Positions 32,117-40,469 of a DNA stretch of 52,894 nt are shown here, piece after piece. A program made the position numbers and the translations under genes. This DNA is from Mesobacillus selenatarsenatis SF-1 (lineage in GTDB: Bacteria; Bacillota; Bacilli; Bacillales; Cytobacillaceae), in contig NZ_BASE01000089.1 of NCBI RefSeq assembly GCF_000813125.1, positions 1-52,894 of the forward strand, read 5' to 3'. How positions within the stretch are numbered: position 1 is the first letter of the stretch; every line of letters begins with the position of its first letter. Under the pieces are notes generated by a model, which saw only the letters and a list, made by a program, of their open reading frames with translations, did not search any database and was not told where the DNA came from.

Positions 32117-33127
32117 ATGAAAAAGTTTTTAGCGACAGCTGCGGCATTCACGATGCTGATTGCGGCAGGATGTTCCAACCAGTCTTCTGGTGACGGCAAT
32201 GCAACAGGGGAAAATGGGGAATGGAAACCGACTAAACCGATTGAAATTACGGCTCCGGCTGGACCAGGGGGCGGTTGGGATACAACAGCCCGGATGGCTT
32301 CACAAGTTTTCGAACAGGAGAAAATCATTGACAAACGTTTACCAGTTGTCAATAAAGCTGGTGGAGGGGGAGCCATTGGATGGGCTTATATCGCCGGTAA
32401 AAAAGACAGCGAACACAATATGTTCGTTGCATCACCGCCATTACTTTTAGTGCCTTTGAACGGGCAATCTGAGTATGGATATGAAGACTTCACACCGCTT
32501 GCGAACGTAATTGCAGACTATGGCGCATTCGTTGTTAAGGCAGAAGCGAAGTGGAATAACTTGAATGATTTATTTGAAGACATGAAAAAGGATCCTGCAA
32601 GCGTCAGCGTTATTGGAACTTCATCACCAGGCAGTATGGACCATATGCAGTTTGTGAAGATCGCTAAGGCTGCTGGCGTTGACGTAACAAAGATCAAGTA
32701 TATTTCTGACCCGGATGCGGGTGGTTTAACTGCTGTATTGAATGGAAGTGTGGATGTTTATACAACAGGTGTAGCAGAAACGATTGAACAAGTAAAAGCT
32801 GGAAAAATCAAAGTTCTCGGTATCACTTCTGAGGAAAGATTGGAAGGGGAAGTCTTATCTGACTTCCAAACAGCCAAGGAACAAGGAATTGATGAAACGT
32901 TTGTTAACTGGAGAGGCTTCTTCGGACCCCCGGGAATGGACCCTGCAGCCGTGAAGTACTATGAAGAAAAATTCAAAGAGTTAAGCGACTCTCCGGCATG
33001 GGATGAAATCCGCAAGAAGTATGGATGGGGAGAACTTTACATGGATAGTGAAGAGTACAGCGAGTTCTTGAAAACGGAAGCGGAAGACATGCAGAATCTT
33101 CTTGAAGAGCTAGGGTTGTCACGCTAA
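32117..33127 (+). CDS. tctC: Tripartite tricarboxylate transporter, substrate-binding lipoprotein
   Basis: A 336-residue TctC/Bug-family binding protein. An N-terminal lipobox (LIAAGC) places the lipid on the cysteine near residue 19. The mature part shows WKPTKPIEITAPAGPGGGWDTTARM, VVNKAGGGGAIGWAYIAGK and PDAGGLTAVLNGSVDVYTTGVAE, which are standard for this family. The ligand is bound through a conserved loop without charged residues; tricarboxylates such as citrate are the usual but not the only substrates. ATG 32117 follows AAAGGGGGA. It is the first gene of tctC-tctB-tctA and sits downstream of the cre site. Confidence 0.93.
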   Translation: MKKFLATAAAFTMLIAAGCSNQSSGDGNATGENGEWKPTKPIEITAPAGPGGGWDTTARMASQVFEQEKIIDKRLPVVNKAGGGGAIGWAYIAGKKDSEHNMFVASPPLLLVPLNGQSEYGYEDFTPLANVIADYGAFVVKAEAKWNNLNDLFEDMKKDPASVSVIGTSSPGSMDHMQFVKIAKAAGVDVTKIKYISDPDAGGLTAVLNGSVDVYTTGVAETIEQVKAGKIKVLGITSEERLEGEVLSDFQTAKEQGIDETFVNWRGFFGPPGMDPAAVKYYEEKFKELSDSPAWDEIRKKYGWGELYMDSEEYSEFLKTEAEDMQNLLEELGLSR

Positions 33128-33214
33128 CTTCCACCAGCTTAAAACGAACTGAATCGAAAGATAGAGCAGTTATGCCTGTTCTATCTTTCATTCTATTAAA
33201 AGAGGTGACTACCA

Positions 33215-33673
33215 TTGCTTAGAAGAATCAATCAGAAAATCTCAGTTTTCCTGGCAATTCTAGCAGGTTTCTATTTGGTTTTAAGCTATAACCTGCCTAA
33301 ATACCCTAATGCAATAATCGATGCGGACGTTGTGCCAAAGGGTCTAGGCTTTCTTTTGCTGTTTTTCGCTGTCCTTCTTTATTTAGATAAAAAAGAAGAG
33401 ACTGAGGCAGAAAAAGTAAAGCGTACCATCAGTAAAGAGAATGTTCTATTGTTATTAGCGGTTCTTGTTTTTATATTAATCTATATTTTCTTATTAGAAA
33501 TCATTGGCTTTTTAATCATGACTGCTTTGTTTATTTTTGGATGTTCATTATTCCTTGGATATAGAAAGCATGTAACGAATGCAATAGTTTCAGTTGCATT
33601 TTCTCTAGTTATTTACGGACTATTTAACTATCTTTTGAAAATTAATTTGCCAGCAGGAATTATCCCGTTGTAA
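33215..33673 (+). CDS. tctB: Tripartite tricarboxylate transporter, small membrane subunit
   Basis: A 152-residue membrane protein with four helices (SVFLAILAGFYLVLSYNLP, KGLGFLLLFFAVLLYL, VLLLLAVLVFILIYIFLLEIIGFLI, SVAFSLVIYGLFNYLL). The arrangement and the GFLIMTALFIFG segment match TctB. The start is TTG 33215 with AGAGGTG 7 bases upstream. It lies 14 bp ahead of tctA, so they are co-translated, and 87 bp after tctC. TctB assembles with TctA to form the permease. Confidence 0.88.
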   Translation: MLRRINQKISVFLAILAGFYLVLSYNLPKYPNAIIDADVVPKGLGFLLLFFAVLLYLDKKEETEAEKVKRTISKENVLLLLAVLVFILIYIFLLEIIGFLIMTALFIFGCSLFLGYRKHVTNAIVSVAFSLVIYGLFNYLLKINLPAGIIPL

Positions 33674-33687
33674 GAGGAGGGTAGAGC

Positions 33688-35199
33688 ATGGATGCATTTC
33701 AAGGTTTAATGTCAGGATTTCAAGTGGCTTTTAGTATAGAAGGAATCCTGTTTGTATTTATCGGTGTTTTTGTAGGTACATTCATCGGAATGATGCCAGG
33801 ATTGGGACCAATCAGTGCAATCGCTATCATGATCCCGATTACTTATAGCATGGACCCTACGGTAGCGCTGGTTATGATGGCCGGAGTTTATTATGGTGCC
33901 ATCTTTGGAGGCTCAAGTTCTTCAATCCTCTTGAACGCACCCGGTGTTGCTGGGACGGTCGCAACAGCGTTTGATGGATATCCGATGGCGCAGCAGGGGA
34001 AAGCAGGCAAGGCATTGGCAATTGCGGCAATTGCCTCTTTTACAGGCGGAACAGTCAGTGTCATTTTGCTCATGTTATTCACGCCAATTTTATCAGCAGT
34101 AGCGGTATCATTCGGACCGGCTGAATATTTTGCGTTGATGTTCATGGGACTGACAGCTATTTCAAGTTTGTCTGATGGTTCAACCATCAAGGCATTCATT
34201 TCCGCAACCCTAGGGTTTATCGTTGTGACAATTGGAATCGACAGTCAGACTGGTACAAGCAGATTCACGTTCGGGAACCCGAATCTTCTCGAGGGAATCG
34301 ACTTCCTGGTCATCGCGCTCGGTTTATTCGCTTTGGCGGAGGTTAGTACACTCGTGTTGAACCGAAAAGATAATTCGATGAGTGACAATAAAGAGATTGG
34401 CAGTTTGCGGCTGTCAAAGCAGGATGTCAAGGAAATGAGTGGCCCAATGACACGGCAATCATTCTTGGGCTTCCTCATTGGTGTCTTACCAGGAGCGGGA
34501 GCAACAATCGCTTCCTTCATTGCTTATATTACGGAAAAGAAGTTGGCTAAAAACCCAGAAGAATTCGGAAAAGGTTCAATCAAAGGGCTGGCAGCACCTG
34601 AAACAGCGAATAATGCCGCTACTGGCGGAGCATTCGTGCCACTTCTAAGCCTCGGAATTCCAGGTTCAGGTACAACAGCAGTTCTATTAGGGGCATTTTT
34701 AGTATTAGGCGTTCAGCCGGGCCCACTCCTGATACAGGATCGACCAGAAGTATTCTGGGGAATCATCGCCAGTATGTATATCGGGAATATTTTTCTATTA
34801 ATCCTGAACCTTCCGTTGATTCCTTATATCGCAAGGGTACTCAGGATTCCAAGACCGCTATTGATCTCACTCGTGATCATTTTCAGTTTGATTGGAGTCT
34901 ATGCCATAAGCTTCAACACATTTGATTTGTACATGTTAGTCGCGTTTGGAATCATTGGATTCCTGATGAGGATGTTCTCGTTTCCGGCGGCGCCATTTAT
35001 CCTCGCCTTTATTCTCGGAGGAATGATGGAACAAGCCTTCAGGCAAACGTTAACAATCTCAAATGGAAGTCTGGCTATCTTTTTGGATAAGCCAATCGCA
35101 CTGACACTGATCATTGTAAGCTTGCTGACAATATTAGTTCCGATGTTTACAGGACGGAAAAAGCTTAGTGCGAAAAACGATACTGGGAAACCTTTATAA
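33688..35199 (+). CDS. tctA: Tripartite tricarboxylate transporter, large permease
   Basis: A 503-residue permease with about twelve helices. Family signatures are IGMMPGLGPISAIAIMIPIT near residue 35, GGSSSSILLNAPGVAGTVATAFDGYPMA, and the repeat-related LIGVLPGAGATIASFIAYITEK plus PETANNAATGGAFVPLLSLGIPGSGTTAVLLGAF in the second half. The transporter is driven by ion gradients. With TctC and TctB it forms a complete binding-protein-dependent secondary importer. A terminator follows directly. GAGGAGGG precedes ATG 33688. Confidence 0.94.
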   Translation: MDAFQGLMSGFQVAFSIEGILFVFIGVFVGTFIGMMPGLGPISAIAIMIPITYSMDPTVALVMMAGVYYGAIFGGSSSSILLNAPGVAGTVATAFDGYPMAQQGKAGKALAIAAIASFTGGTVSVILLMLFTPILSAVAVSFGPAEYFALMFMGLTAISSLSDGSTIKAFISATLGFIVVTIGIDSQTGTSRFTFGNPNLLEGIDFLVIALGLFALAEVSTLVLNRKDNSMSDNKEIGSLRLSKQDVKEMSGPMTRQSFLGFLIGVLPGAGATIASFIAYITEKKLAKNPEEFGKGSIKGLAAPETANNAATGGAFVPLLSLGIPGSGTTAVLLGAFLVLGVQPGPLLIQDRPEVFWGIIASMYIGNIFLLILNLPLIPYIARVLRIPRPLLISLVIIFSLIGVYAISFNTFDLYMLVAFGIIGFLMRMFSFPAAPFILAFILGGMMEQAFRQTLTISNGSLAIFLDKPIALTLIIVSLLTILVPMFTGRKKLSAKNDTGKPL

Positions 35200-35205
35200 T
35201 GACGA

Positions 35206-35238
35206 AAAACTGCAGGCCAGGTGGTTTGCAGTTTTTTT
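35206..35238 (+). terminator. Terminator of the tct operon
   Basis: Stem AAAACTGCA (35206-35214) / TGCAGTTTT (35227-35235), with the loop itself partly paired (CCA/TGG), running into TTTTT. Confidence 0.8.
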
Positions 35239-35353
35239 ATTTCTAACGTATTACTGTCTTCCAATATTTACATTCCATATCCACTTGGAGAATGTTTACC
35301 AGCGTCCAGTTAGGCTATAAGTATATAAGAGTGTAATAGGAAGGAGTGGCAAC

Positions 35354-35596
35354 ATGAAGAAAAGAAACTTAATGCTTTCATTCACAATGGGGACAGGCCT
35401 ATTGCTTGCCGGTTGCGGAGCCACTGAAGAGCCCCCGCCGGAAGAAGATCCGGTGATGGAACAGGATGAACAAGCTCCTCCGGCACCAGATGGTACACAT
35501 GAATTACCTGACGAACCAAGAGAAGGTACAACCGAGAATGACGAGGAATTAACCGAAGAAGAACAGCAGATCATTGAGGAGTCTGTTGAAGAATAA
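35354..35596 (+). CDS. Small acidic lipoprotein
   Basis: An 80-residue protein: Lys/Arg-rich start, hydrophobic helix and lipobox LLAGC with the lipidated cysteine near residue 21, followed by an extremely acidic, Pro/Glu-rich tail (EEPPPEEDPVMEQDEQAPPA and a TEEEQQIIEESVEE end). No folded domain is likely. Two other lipoproteins with acidic or Pro-rich tails lie in the next 1.3 kb. AAGGAGTGG precedes ATG 35354. Function unknown; a cell-surface spacer or ion buffer are possibilities without direct support. Confidence 0.75.
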   Translation: MKKRNLMLSFTMGTGLLLAGCGATEEPPPEEDPVMEQDEQAPPAPDGTHELPDEPREGTTENDEELTEEEQQIIEESVEE

Positions 35597-35606
35597 CGGA
35601 GGATAA

Positions 35607-35641
35607 AAACCTTAGAACCGTTTCGGTACTAAGGTTTTTTT
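35607..35641 (+). terminator. Terminator after the small lipoprotein gene
   Basis: Stem AAAACCTTAG / CTAAGGTTTT around a partly paired loop AACCGTTTCGGTA, followed by a T run ending at 35641. Confidence 0.8.
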
Positions 35642-35697
35642 ACAATTAGAAGGTTTTAAAGCCAAAAACAAATAAATGCTACAAGGAGAGAAAAAGG

Positions 35698-36417
35698 TTG
35701 AGAAAAGCTTTTATACCGTTGATCATCATGCTTGCCGGGTGCTCTGGTGCAGAAAGTCCTCCTCCGGAATCAGACCCGGCCTCTAAAAATAAACAGCAAA
35801 CTGAGGCTCAGAACTCAAATGAAAATAGTGAGGCAAAAGTGAAGCTAGATGCTCCACATATATCTCAATTGCCTGAATTAGAGCGAGGCTGCGAAGTCAC
35901 AACACTTGCTATGCTTTTACAGCATGCGGGCCAGGATGTTGGCAAGATGGAGTTATCAAAGGAAATAGACCGTGTTCCATTTGAAAAAGACGGATTGAGG
36001 GGACATCCGGGTGATGGATTTGTCGGCAATATGAAAACAATGGACAAGCCTGGTCTTGGAGTCTACCATGGCCCTGTAGCCGAATTGGGAGAAGCTTACC
36101 TTCCGGGAAAAATACAGGACCTGACCGGAGAAGAATTTAACGAAGTGGAGAAGCATGTTAAAGATGGTCGGCCAGTCTGGGTGCTGGTACCAAGTACGTT
36201 TGCCGTTGTCCCAGAAAAGCATTGGGAAACCTGGGATACGAAAAAAGGCAAAGAAAAGATTACTTACAAGTGGCATTCGGTTTTGGTCACCGGTTTCGAC
36301 AACAACAACGTATATGTAAACGATCCGCTTGGCGATAAAAACGATAAGCTCTCAAAAAAAGAGTTCATCGCAGGCTGGGAACAGTTTGGAAAACAGGCAA
36401 TCACTTACAAACTATAA
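35698..36417 (+). CDS. C39-like cysteine peptidase lipoprotein
   Basis: A 239-residue exported protein. The N terminus RKAFIPLIIMLAGCSGAES has a lipobox LAGC (Cys near residue 15), then a Pro/Asn-rich linker, then a peptidase C39_2-type papain-fold domain. Catalytic candidates: Cys65 in ERGCEVTTLAML, His193 in KWHSVLVTGFD and Asp209 in VNDPLGDK. This is the family of B. subtilis YvpB-like proteins, which are anchored outside the membrane; substrates are unknown. Start is TTG 35698 behind AAGGAGAG. A strong terminator follows. Confidence 0.88.
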   Translation: MRKAFIPLIIMLAGCSGAESPPPESDPASKNKQQTEAQNSNENSEAKVKLDAPHISQLPELERGCEVTTLAMLLQHAGQDVGKMELSKEIDRVPFEKDGLRGHPGDGFVGNMKTMDKPGLGVYHGPVAELGEAYLPGKIQDLTGEEFNEVEKHVKDGRPVWVLVPSTFAVVPEKHWETWDTKKGKEKITYKWHSVLVTGFDNNNVYVNDPLGDKNDKLSKKEFIAGWEQFGKQAITYKL

Positions 36418-36427
36418 AAATGTAAAG

Positions 36428-36462
36428 AAGCTGTTTCTTCATTATTGAAGAAACAGCTTTTT
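36428..36462. terminator. Terminator after the C39-like gene
   Basis: Perfect 14-bp stem AAGCTGTTTCTTCA (36428-36441) / TGAAGAAACAGCTT (36446-36459) with TTAT loop, then TTT. The opposite strand gives CTTCTTTACA, weak for the convergent gene. Confidence 0.85.
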
Positions 36463-36486
36463 GGTAGCCTGAATAGTCATGATGCC

Positions 36487-36657
36487 TTACTTCCCATCAC
36501 TATCTGATTTATCATCATCCAGTTTGAAATCTTCATCTTCCACATCATTTTCAGTATCCTCGACAGGCGGTTCATTTTCCTGATCCGTCTCCGCAGAACA
36601 ACCACTAAAGAAGATAGCAAGCGCTAATGGAATTCCATAAAATAGTTTTCTTTTCAT
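36487..36657 (-). CDS. Small acidic lipoprotein
   Basis: A 56-residue product: KRKLFYGIPLALAIFFSGC (lipobox FSGC) and then an acidic tail (ETDQENEPPVEDTENDVEDE). The start at 36657 has GAAAGGGGTC six bases upstream; the long upstream in-frame extension has no such site and is rejected. It resembles the small lipoprotein at 35354 in design (signal, lipid anchor, disordered acidic stretch) but not in detail. Function unknown. Confidence 0.7.
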   Translation of the reverse strand: MKRKLFYGIPLALAIFFSGCSAETDQENEPPVEDTENDVEDEDFKLDDDKSDSDGK

Positions 36658-36932
36658 GATAAGACCCCTTTCATCAAACCGCTTTCGGTAGGCAGACTTA
36701 GTAATATCTAAAACGTACCCGGTGATAATCTTTATAAACGTAAGAACCGTAGAGTGAAAAAGGGAGAAAAGTAAAGGTATTTTCAATCGTATTTGATTAA
36801 ACATCAGGAGTTCGAGACGAAATTCTGGGTAAAAATGAAAATAACGTTAAATGAAAAAATTGACATATCTAGAGTGATTTTAAAATGAACCTCTATTTGC
36901 ACGAAATTGGTAGAAAGCTTTTTGATTTAGTC

Positions 36933-36965
36933 AAAAAACAGGAAAGAAATCAGCGATTTCTTTCC
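36933..36965 (-). terminator. Terminator of the coat protein gene
   Basis: Perfect 11-bp stem GGAAAGAAATC / GATTTCTTTCC (36941-36951/36955-36965); reading on the minus strand it is followed by TGTTTTTTG. CGTTTTTT on the plus strand makes it potentially bidirectional. Confidence 0.8.
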
Positions 36966-36977
36966 CGTTTTTTAATC

Positions 36978-37619
36978 TTAGTTAGTCATGGAACCAGGCT
37001 GTTGGGGATTCGACTGGGTGTAGCTTGTCAGCATTTGGTTCATATCCTGCTGCATCAATTGTGGAACCTGATAATATCCATGTTTGTTTTGATAAAGGAA
37101 AATTTCATAGCTCAGTTCAATGAAATTCGGGACGCTGTCCGCAATGACACGTCGAAGCACGGGATTTGTCATCTCCAGTGCAGCCATTGCAAGCATAGAC
37201 GACATCGATTTTGCCTGGCCCAGCATAAATCCTGAAATGCCCTGATCAGAAATCTCATTTAGTGAAGTCATAGGTTTCTTCGGCTGCCCTGGCTTAAGAC
37301 CGTATATTACATCATTATTCTGGGTCATTTCGTATTGCTGAGTAGGTATCGTTGGGTCTTGCCCTGTTTTAAAACTCTCGACTATTGTGTTATATGTTTG
37401 AGTGACAAAAGCAGACTGACGCTGCAGAATTGTTTTTAACTCGGGATCCTTTATGTGCTGATCATAAATTAGGTACTGATCAAGCATACAGATGATTCCA
37501 CTGATCACTTCGTGAGCATCAAAGAGCTCATGTCCCCCATGGTTGTTTGACATACTTTGCTTCATTGGCATGTTCGTTGCCATTTGATTGCCGTTTTGGT
37601 TCATGTTTTGCATTTGCAT
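36978..37619 (-). CDS. CotF-family spore coat protein
   Basis: A 213-residue protein. After a Met/Gln/Asn-rich N terminus (MQMQNMNQNGNQM and so on) it has a coat F-like helical core: GGHELFDAHEVISGIICMLDQYLIYDQHIKDPELKTILQ, then GLKPGQPKKPMTSLNEISDQGISGFMLGQAKSMSSMLAMAALEMTNPVLRRVIADSVPNF in parts. A second segment YEIFLYQNKHGYYQVPQLMQQDMNQML is typical of the end. Start 37619 is preceded by CAGGAGGAAAATAAT; earlier in-frame codons lack a site. Family members sit on the spore surface and may be processed. Supports a sporulating host. Confidence 0.85.
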   Translation of the reverse strand: MQMQNMNQNGNQMATNMPMKQSMSNNHGGHELFDAHEVISGIICMLDQYLIYDQHIKDPELKTILQRQSAFVTQTYNTIVESFKTGQDPTIPTQQYEMTQNNDVIYGLKPGQPKKPMTSLNEISDQGISGFMLGQAKSMSSMLAMAALEMTNPVLRRVIADSVPNFIELSYEIFLYQNKHGYYQVPQLMQQDMNQMLTSYTQSNPQQPGSMTN

Positions 37620-38051
37620 ATTATTTTCCTCCTGGATTTTTGATGACCAATTTATGTTTTCCGATTTAAGGAAATTAATGTGCAAAAAATAGCTCTTAAT
37701 GAATGCCATACTTTACAAAGTATTGAAATGAGGTAACTAATATTTAGTGGAAAGCCTTTTGATGCAAACAGAAATTGTCGATTCAAAAAAATCCAAGTTG
37801 AAAATTGCTTTTAAGTATATTCCCATTACTGGGAAAATTCCTAAGCAATTGGATGGCAATAGCATTGCTCCAGGAATGCTATTTGCTTAATGGGAAAAAG
37901 TAAAAAAAGAAATCAAGAGATTTTGAAAATGTAAATTAACGATTAATTGTTTTACTTTTTAAGTAAATTATTCGCATTGCTTATAGCCGTTCAAATTCCA
38001 ATAATAATTAATACAGACAATTGGAATATTTATAAAGTGAAGTATAAACCT
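37620..38051. other. AT-rich intergenic region
   Basis: About 430 bp between the divergent coat gene and the amino-acid importer. It contains a weak small open frame (37747-37890) and an inverted repeat ATAGCATT/AATGCTAT near 37860-37883. Nothing else recognisable. Confidence 0.4.
37747..37890 (+). CDS. Possible small ORF, 47 residues
   Basis: GTG 37747 opens a frame that gives SKLKIAFKYIPITGKIPKQL then DGNSIAPGMLFA before TAA; an internal ATG at 37762 is an alternative start. GAGGT lies 14 bases upstream, too far for a good ribosome site. Composition looks protein-like but no family is recognised. It could equally be a decayed gene end or chance. Low confidence. Confidence 0.25.
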   Translation: MESLLMQTEIVDSKKSKLKIAFKYIPITGKIPKQLDGNSIAPGMLFA

Positions 38052-38080
38052 TTGACTATCATAAGAAATTGAATTATGAT
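38052..38080 (+). promoter_or_regulatory. SigA promoter of the amino-acid importer
   Basis: TTGACT (38052-38057), 17-bp spacer, TATGAT (38075-38080), about 41 bp upstream of the binding-protein start. Close to consensus, so expression is probably strong or repressor-controlled. Confidence 0.75.
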
Positions 38081-38121
38081 AATTAAATCTTATTAAACCG
38101 ACTGAAATAGGAGGAATTAAA

Positions 38122-38946
38122 ATGAAAAGACTTTCCTTTTTACTTGTACTAATCCTTTCCGCAGTTCTATTAATATCTGGGTGCGGTGGGCAGGAGAAAG
38201 ATGATAAAGTGCTGCAAGGAAACGACGCAACCGAAAAAGAAAATTCAGTTCTTTCTAAGGTAGAAAAAGAAGGAAAACTTCTTGTGGGGACAGAAGGTAC
38301 ATACCCTCCATTTACCTTCCATGACAAGGATGGGAATCTAACAGGTTTTGATGTTGATATTGCAAAAGAAGTTGCCAAGAGACTAGGGGTTCAAGCGGAG
38401 TTCAAAGAAACTCAATGGGATGCAATGTTTGCTGGTCTTGATGCAAAGCGTTTCGATATGGTTGCAAACCAGGTTGGAATAAAGCCAGAAAGAGAAGAGA
38501 AGTATTTATTCTCTAACCCGTATATCACATCTACTGCAGTATTGATTGCTCATGAGGAAAACACTGAATTGAAAGGTTTTGAAGATCTTAAAGGTAAAAA
38601 GGCTGCCCAGTCCATGACAAGCAACTATGCTGACATTGCAAGGGAAAACGGAGCAGAAATTGTTGGGGTTGATGGCTTTAATCAGTCCATCGAACTAATT
38701 TTATCGAAACGCGTTGATGCCACTATCAATGAAAATCTTTCCTTTCTTGATTTTAAAAAGGCTAAGCCAGAGGCTAAGGTTAAAATAGTTGCAGAGAGCG
38801 ATAATGCTTCCAAAAGCGGTTTGATGTTCAGGAAAGACAGCGACACTCTTGTCGAGGCGGTGAATGGTGCACTTGCGGATATGATCGCTGACGGTACCTA
38901 TGACAAAATCTCTTTAAAATGGTTTGATGAAAATGTACTTGAATAA
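38122..38946 (+). CDS. Amino-acid ABC transporter, substrate-binding lipoprotein
   Basis: A 274-residue solute-binding protein of family 3. Lipobox LISGC puts the anchor on Cys21. The mature domain has [60 protein letters not shown] and [20 protein letters not shown], the standard polar amino-acid fold; residues DxA...W and the T-E-G-T-Y-P loop resemble cystine-binding proteins (TcyJ/TcyA-like), so L-cystine is a good candidate but unproven. TAGGAGGAA precedes ATG 38122. The permease start overlaps its end. Confidence 0.9.
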   Translation: MKRLSFLLVLILSAVLLISGCGGQEKDDKVLQGNDATEKENSVLSKVEKEGKLLVGTEGTYPPFTFHDKDGNLTGFDVDIAKEVAKRLGVQAEFKETQWDAMFAGLDAKRFDMVANQVGIKPEREEKYLFSNPYITSTAVLIAHEENTELKGFEDLKGKKAAQSMTSNYADIARENGAEIVGVDGFNQSIELILSKRVDATINENLSFLDFKKAKPEAKVKIVAESDNASKSGLMFRKDSDTLVEAVNGALADMIADGTYDKISLKWFDENVLE

Positions 38947-39634
38947 TATATTGGCTGACCCTGAAAGGTTGGCAAGACTGATCGAAATTGCCCAAAATTC
39001 AGTTGTCCCCCTATTACAGGGGGCTATTTTTTATACAATCCCTTTAACGTTGATTTCCTTTGTTTGCGGATTAGGACTAGCCGTCTTGACAGCACTAGCC
39101 AGGATTTCAGATGTAAAAATTCTGCAGATAATTGCCAGGATCTACGTTTCCGCAATAAGAGGGACACCTCTGTTGGTTCAATTATTTATACTGTTCTATG
39201 GTTTGCCTACTATCGGGATTACCCTTGACCCATGGCCGTCTGCAATCATTGGTTTCAGCCTGAATGTTGGTGCCTATGCGTCTGAAATAATAAGGGCGGC
39301 CATTCTTTCTATACCTAAAGGTCAATGGGAAGCGGGTTTTTCCATCGGGATGAGCAGAAGGCAAGCGTTAAGGAGAATTATCATCCCTCAGGCTGCAAGG
39401 GTATCAATTCCACCTTTATCAAATACATTTATTAGTTTAGTAAAAGATACCTCGCTTGCATCCATGATTTTGTTAACTGAAATGTTTCGGCGAGCACAGG
39501 AAATCGCGACTACAAATTATGAATTTCTTCTTCTCTATACTGAAGCTGCACTCATATACTGGGTTATCTGTTTTATCCTCTCAATTGCTCAGGGAAGAAT
39601 TGAAAATCGACTGGACCGGTATGTATCTCGGTAA
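38927..39634 (+). CDS. Amino-acid ABC transporter, permease
   Basis: A 235-residue permease of the HisM/GltK type with four or five helices. The early motif [21 protein letters not shown], the loop [20 protein letters not shown] and the EAA-like cytoplasmic loop [37 protein letters not shown] are typical. Several start codons overlap the end of the previous gene (TTG 38924, ATG 38927, ATG 38933); none has a clear ribosome site, so coupling to the upstream gene is likely, and 38927 is a choice. The ATPase follows after 24 bp. Confidence 0.9.
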   Translation: MKMYLNNILADPERLARLIEIAQNSVVPLLQGAIFYTIPLTLISFVCGLGLAVLTALARISDVKILQIIARIYVSAIRGTPLLVQLFILFYGLPTIGITLDPWPSAIIGFSLNVGAYASEIIRAAILSIPKGQWEAGFSIGMSRRQALRRIIIPQAARVSIPPLSNTFISLVKDTSLASMILLTEMFRRAQEIATTNYEFLLLYTEAALIYWVICFILSIAQGRIENRLDRYVSR

Positions 39635-39658
39635 ATCGCTAGTGAAAGGAGGATTTGT

Positions 39659-40393
39659 ATGATCTCTATTAAAGGTTTAAAGAAATCTTTTGACCAGCTG
39701 GAAGTATTGAAAGGACTTGATCTTGAAATTGACAAAGGTAAAGTTGTCGTTATAATCGGCCCATCAGGATCTGGAAAAACTACATTTTTACGCTGTCTGA
39801 ATGTCCTTGAAACACCTACAGAAGGGAAAATTTCTATTGGCGGGCAGCAGATCGACTTTTCAGCAAAGGTTTCACCAAAATTGATTTCTTCGTTCCGCCG
39901 TCTTACCGGGATGGTATTTCAAGGATATAATCTCTTTCCTCATATGACGGCACTGGAAAATGTTATGGAAGGACCGGTAACTGTCAAAAAAGAAACGAAA
40001 GTTAAGGCTCGACAGAAAGCAGCCTTCTTCCTGGAAAAAGTAGGACTCTCTGACAAAGTGGATTTTTATCCATTTCAGCTGTCAGGAGGCCAGCAGCAAC
40101 GTGTAGGCATTGCAAGGGCTCTGGCGATGGAGCCGGAAGTCATGTTGTTTGACGAGCCGACATCAGCCCTGGATCCTGAGCTTGTGGGCGAGGTTTTAAA
40201 AGTTATGAAGGATCTGGCAAACGAGGGCATGACGATGGTCGTTGTAACTCATGAAATGCGATTTGCCCAGGAAGCGGCTGATGAAGTGATTTTTATGGAC
40301 GGGGGCTTTATCGTTGAACGGGGTGCACCCGACAACATTTTCTCCAATCCAACAGCTGACCGGACAAAACAATTTTTGCGGATGATTCAGTAA
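39659..40393 (+). CDS. Amino-acid ABC transporter, ATP-binding protein
   Basis: A 244-residue ATPase of the polar amino-acid class. Walker A is GPSGSGKTT (residues 35-43), the Q-loop lies in [19 protein letters not shown], the signature is [15 protein letters not shown], Walker [15 protein letters not shown] and the switch His is in [26 protein letters not shown] precedes ATG 39659. With the preceding two genes it forms a complete importer. The thioredoxin-like lipoprotein gene follows 76 bp downstream in the same orientation. Confidence 0.95.
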   Translation: MISIKGLKKSFDQLEVLKGLDLEIDKGKVVVIIGPSGSGKTTFLRCLNVLETPTEGKISIGGQQIDFSAKVSPKLISSFRRLTGMVFQGYNLFPHMTALENVMEGPVTVKKETKVKARQKAAFFLEKVGLSDKVDFYPFQLSGGQQQRVGIARALAMEPEVMLFDEPTSALDPELVGEVLKVMKDLANEGMTMVVVTHEMRFAQEAADEVIFMDGGFIVERGAPDNIFSNPTADRTKQFLRMIQ

Positions 40394-40469
40394 GGACGTA
40401 ATTTTGAAAACCAATTGCTGAATTAATTAGAAAAATTTTAGTATCTATTAACTGAATAGGGAGATACTC

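Noticed and set aside
36885-37235. Plus-strand frame opposite the coat protein gene
   Set aside because: No ribosome site; the minus-strand frame encodes a recognisable CotF-like protein and ends in a terminator.
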